64,000 nucleotides of DNA, taken from Lacrimispora sphenoides. GTDB taxonomy: Bacteria > Bacillota > Clostridia > Lachnospirales > Lachnospiraceae. Positions 60,987-64,000 of the stretch are shown here, piece by piece; position 1 is the first letter of the stretch; each line of letters starts with the position of its first letter. The translations under genes and the position numbers were made by a program. The stretch lies in assembly GCF_900105215.1 (NCBI RefSeq), contig NZ_FOIP01000002.1, forward strand, positions 310,001 to 374,000, written 5' to 3'. The notes beneath the pieces are model-generated. The model had not been told where the DNA came from, did no database searches, and saw only the letters and a program-made list of their open reading frames with translations.

Positions 60987-61355
60987 ATGGATATTAAAAA
61001 TCAGAATAAGGAAGAGATATTACAAGAGGCCGCCGGACAAGCGACCTCTTCTACATCCGGTGGGCCAAAGGTCATTGTAAAACTGTATGATCCTTATATT
61101 TTTGATGGCGTGGAGGTAAAAGAGATTAACTTATCTGGACTCTATGATATGACAGCGGAAGATATGTTTGCTGTTGATGAGCGGATACGTATTCATGGAT
61201 ATTCTGGTTCAAATCCAGAAATTACAAGAAGGTATGCATTACTAACTGCGGCAAGGGTTAATCATAAGCCGTGGGAATGGTGCAACCATATGAAGGCAAG
61301 GGATGCCGTAAGAATAAAAAACGTGGTGGCAGGTTTTTTTTACATGCCGGGATAA
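60987..61355 (+). CDS. tail assembly chaperone, short form (gpE-like)
   Basis: A 122-residue product ending at TAA 61353-61355. Position between tube and tape measure and the helical end NHMKARDAVRIKNVVAGFF fit P2 gpE-type chaperones. A slippery run of eight T begins at 61334, eight codons before the stop, enabling a -1 shift into the extended form. Confidence 0.82.
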   Translation: MDIKNQNKEEILQEAAGQATSSTSGGPKVIVKLYDPYIFDGVEVKEINLSGLYDMTAEDMFAVDERIRIHGYSGSNPEITRRYALLTAARVNHKPWEWCNHMKARDAVRIKNVVAGFFYMPG

Positions 61356-61492
61356 GAGCGGATGATTCGGAAATAATCAGGCGTAATTGCCTTAAGCTTT
61401 CTTTATTAACCCATACCGGATTAGACTATTTGTTTGGACTGCCACTTAATGAACTAAGAAATATTTTTGCGGTAGCAGCAAAAAAAGAGTAA
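61340..61492 (+). CDS. frameshift extension of the tail chaperone (gpE')
   Basis: The -1 frame continues from the T8 run for 50 codons (LHAGIRADDSEIIRRNCLKLSLLTHTGLDYLFGLPLNEL..) to a stop at 61490-61492. It has no own ribosome site, and programmed frameshifting at exactly this tail position is conserved in P2- and lambda-like phages. The fusion product would be about 168 residues. Confidence 0.78.
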   Translation, partial: LHAGIRADDSEIIRRNCLKLSLLTHTGLDYLFGLPLNELRNIFAVAAKKE

Positions 61493-61507
61493 GAAGGGAG
61501 AAAAAAC

Positions 61508-64000
61508 GTGGCAGATAATAAACAGTACAAGCTGGCGATAGAAATTGCTGGAATGATTGATCGGTCATTGGGCGAGGCCTGTAACCTCACTAAGAAACAA
61601 CTCAAAGCAGTTGCAAAAGAAGCAGCGGCAACGAGCAATGAAAGCGTAAGCTTTACAGATGCCATGGGAAAGGCTGGAAGCGGAATTGACGGGCTTTGGA
61701 ATGGTGCAACTACAGCAGTGAAAACCACAGCAGAAGCATTACTGGCAGCAGGTGCAGCAGCAGGCGTGGCAGGTGGACTGATTATCCATGTTGGTTCTGA
61801 CTTTGAATCTGCTTTTGCCGGAGTTAAAAAGACGGTAGATGCTACAGATCAGCAATTAGCTGACTTAGAAGAAGGCCTTAGAGAGATGGCAAAAAACAAG
61901 CCGCAGACAGCAGTAGAACTGGCAGAGATTGCAGAAGCTGCCGGACAGCTTGGAATACATACGGAAAATATTGAAGAGTTTACGAATGTTATGGCTGATT
62001 TAAAGGTAGCCACAAACCTTGGAGATGTAGGTGCCTCACAATTTGCAAAGTTCGCAAACATCACAGGCATGGCCCAGGACAAGTTTGACAGATTGGGAAG
62101 TTCTGTTGTTGATTTGGGCAATCACATGGCTACAACAGAGTTGGATATCGTTAGTATGGCGATGCGTCTTGCTGGTGCCGGTACGCAGGTAAAAATGAAT
62201 GAGGCAGATATAATGGGTTTTGCTGCCGCATTATCCAGCGTTGGTATAGAGGCAGAAATGGGCGGATCTGCTATGTCCAAGATGATGATTGAGATGCAGC
62301 TTGCAGTTGAAACAGGACTAGATGCATGGGGACCTTTGGAAGAAGCTTTGGCAAGGACGGGACGCACAACAGAGCAGGCAGAAAACGCTGTAGCAAAAGG
62401 CGGGAGCGCATTAAAAAATTTTGCAGCAGCTACAGGACAAAATAGCAAGCAATTAAGGGAATCAGTGAAAGAAGCTCAAAAATCCGCAGGTAGCCTACAA
62501 GACTTTGCGGATGTGGCAAATATGACATCAGAAGAATTTGCTGCGGCTTTTAAAGATAACGCAGCAAAAGCTATGGGGGCCTTTATTTCTGGCTTAAACG
62601 ATACTGAAAGATTGGGGCAGTCTGCAATTGTTACATTGGATTCAATGGATATTAAAGAGGTCAGGTTGAGAGATACCTTATTAAGGGCGGCGAATGCAAG
62701 CGGCCTCTTTAATGAATCTATCGACATGGCCAATAGGGCATTTGAGGAAAATACTGCACTCACAAAAGAAGCTGACCAAAGATACGCAACATTTGAAAGC
62801 CGCCTTGACATGGTAAAGAACCGGGTAACGGATATGGGAATCACCCTGTATCAGGATTTTAGAGATCCATTGTCAGATGTTTTGGATGTGGCTCTGGAAT
62901 TTACCGAAGAAGCAGATCTATTTGATCCGGCCTATATTGATGGCATGGCTAAAAATTTTCAGAAGAACATTCCAACAGTTATCAGGCAAATTGGTGAGGC
63001 AAAGGATGCGGTTGTAGACTTTGCAGGTCCATTTATAGAACTTGGGGATTGGATGATCGAAAATCCAGATGTGGTTGCGGGAACCCTTGTGGGAATTGGG
63101 ACAGCGATTGCTTCATTAAAGTTGGCCCAGACAATCACCAATGTTACAGATTCTATCAAAGGATTATATTTTGCCATGGCAAGCAATCCGGTCACAGCGG
63201 CAATAGGACTAGCGGCTTTGGCTGGTGGAGCAATCGTGGGAATATCTACAAAGGTTAAAATGGCGAATGCAGAATTAAGGAAACAGCGCCTAGATGAATC
63301 TTTTGGAACAATTTCGCTTTCTTTAAGCGAATTAGATGAAGTTACAGAACGAATCCTTGATACTGGAAACAGAAAAAATATCAATTCATTTATCGATCAA
63401 ATGGGTAAAATCGCTGATATCTCAAGAACGTTGCGACAACAAGAAGAGTCATTAAAAAAAATCAATTGGAAGATATCAATGGGAATGGACCTAACGGACT
63501 CAGATCTAAAAAGTTATGAATCAACGATATATCAATACATTGAATCGTCTATAAGTGCAGTTGAACAGGAACACTATGCTGCGACCATTGCAGTAAAGAC
63601 TTTGTTCAAAGGTGAGGGCGGGGAAGATATTATTACCAGCCTTGATGAATTTTATAGAGGTGTGGAAGATGAAGTAAAAGTAGCGGGCAATACATTGGGA
63701 GAAGCATACAGAGTTGCTATGGAAGATGAAATCATCACTCCGATGGAGCAGAAGAGAATTGACCAGCTGATAAATAACTTTACAGATCTTAAAAACCAGG
63801 TAATGGAAGCTGAATCTCAGGCAGAATGGCAAATTTTAAAAGGTGAAATCTTAGACGGATCGCAGCTTACTAGAGAATCATATGAAAATTTGTCAAAAAG
63901 AGCAAATGATCAAGCCCAAAAAGATAAAGAGACTTATCTGCGGTCATACGGAAAAGCTCTTACGGCAAACAATTTGAAACTAGATAAGACATTGTCAGAC
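61508..64000 (+). CDS. tape measure protein (cut by window end)
   Basis: GTG start behind AAGGGAG, with an open frame of 831 codons to the end of the window. N-terminal region has the TP901-type tape-measure core (GSDFESAFAGVKKTVDATDQQLADLEEGLREMA..AGQLGIHTENIEEF), then helical repeats and hydrophobic stretches near residues 75-100 and 515-580. It sets tail length and may take part in DNA ejection. The remainder lies outside. Confidence 0.92.
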   Translation, partial: MADNKQYKLAIEIAGMIDRSLGEACNLTKKQLKAVAKEAAATSNESVSFTDAMGKAGSGIDGLWNGATTAVKTTAEALLAAGAAAGVAGGLIIHVGSDFESAFAGVKKTVDATDQQLADLEEGLREMAKNKPQTAVELAEIAEAAGQLGIHTENIEEFTNVMADLKVATNLGDVGASQFAKFANITGMAQDKFDRLGSSVVDLGNHMATTELDIVSMAMRLAGAGTQVKMNEADIMGFAAALSSVGIEAEMGGSAMSKMMIEMQLAVETGLDAWGPLEEALARTGRTTEQAENAVAKGGSALKNFAAATGQNSKQLRESVKEAQKSAGSLQDFADVANMTSEEFAAAFKDNAAKAMGAFISGLNDTERLGQSAIVTLDSMDIKEVRLRDTLLRAANASGLFNESIDMANRAFEENTALTKEADQRYATFESRLDMVKNRVTDMGITLYQDFRDPLSDVLDVALEFTEEADLFDPAYIDGMAKNFQKNIPTVIRQIGEAKDAVVDFAGPFIELGDWMIENPDVVAGTLVGIGTAIASLKLAQTITNVTDSIKGLYFAMASNPVTAAIGLAALAGGAIVGISTKVKMANAELRKQRLDESFGTISLSLSELDEVTERILDTGNRKNINSFIDQMGKIADISRTLRQQEESLKKINWKISMGMDLTDSDLKSYESTIYQYIESSISAVEQEHYAATIAVKTLFKGEGGEDIITSLDEFYRGVEDEVKVAGNTLGEAYRVAMEDEIITPMEQKRIDQLINNFTDLKNQVMEAESQAEWQILKGEILDGSQLTRESYENLSKRANDQAQKDKETYLRSYGKALTANNLKLDKTLSD

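Larger units (their letters stand above)
32835..64000. mobile_element. prophage, left part (contractile-tailed; right end outside the window)
   Basis: The block holds, in phage order, a serine integrase, repressor and divergent switch, replication/early genes, late regulator, terminase, portal, protease, capsid, connector, tail sheath and tube, tail chaperone and tape measure. Its left border is placed at the truncated host gene. Packaging genes resemble lambda, capsid HK97, tail P2/Mu-like, a mosaic common in Clostridia phages. All structural frames seen are intact, so it could be inducible. Confidence 0.92.

Noticed and set aside
61271..61492. Independent gene in the tail region
   Set aside because: Its first half is the shadow of the tail chaperone; only the part after the T8 run is meaningful, as a frameshift extension.

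Overview
The window comes from the chromosome of a spore-forming, Gram-positive Clostridia, most probably Lachnospiraceae of the Lacrimispora / Clostridium sphenoides type. Pointers are the CdaA-YbbR-HPr-enzyme I cluster, DAP synthesis by DapL (LL-DAP aminotransferase), a glnA gene followed by an ANTAR antiterminator protein, strong AGGAGG ribosome sites with frequent GTG/TTG starts, and moderate GC content. The species is an inference from protein resemblance; no rRNA or tRNA gene was found.

Positions 1-32,400 are host chromosome. In order: two membrane proteins; cdaA and its YbbR partner (c-di-AMP synthesis and control); ptsH and ptsI; a polysaccharide-polymerase-like membrane protein; convergent DUF4349 lipoprotein and AraC regulator genes; a D-Ala-D-Ala ligase gene overlapping a DapF-family gene in which both catalytic cysteines are serine; a large c-di-GMP signalling protein; two aminotransferases (one HisC); an AI-2E-type permease; a GH25 lysozyme; a MATE exporter; a NifX-like protein; a leftward ABC-2 exporter operon with a long structured leader; a rightward CadC-type repressor / HMA chaperone / P1B-ATPase operon; the nitrogen/lysine operon glnA-ANTAR-dapF-dapL, whose DapF is canonical; an Lrp regulator; a SPOR amidase; and the DUF368 lipid-carrier translocase PopT.

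From about 32,835 to the window end lies the left part of a prophage. A large serine integrase sits against a host peptidoglycan-binding gene that has lost its 5' part, so the left attachment junction is between them. Then follow a leftward lysogeny block (zinc-ribbon membrane protein, Cro/CI-type repressor), a divergent promoter switch, an early rightward block (HUH-type replication protein, VRR-NUC nuclease, degenerate RNase H-like protein, PcfK/AcrIIA9-like and PcfJ-like pair, DUF4317 protein, SSB, DUF3850), a leftward collagen-like gene that looks like exosporium cargo, a late regulator, a Dam methylase, a HicAB module, and the virion genes. Packaging and portal genes are lambda-like (gpNu1/gpA/gpW/gpB), the capsid is HK97-like, and the tail is contractile (sheath, tube, a -1 frameshifted tail chaperone, tape measure cut by the window end).

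Most noteworthy: the Ser/Ser DapF paralogue encoded with Ddl, a predicted ~70-nt leftward small RNA with perfect promoter and terminator in the phage early region, a branched leader before the ABC exporter, the frameshifted collagen cargo gene, and a candidate anti-CRISPR next to a PcfJ homologue.
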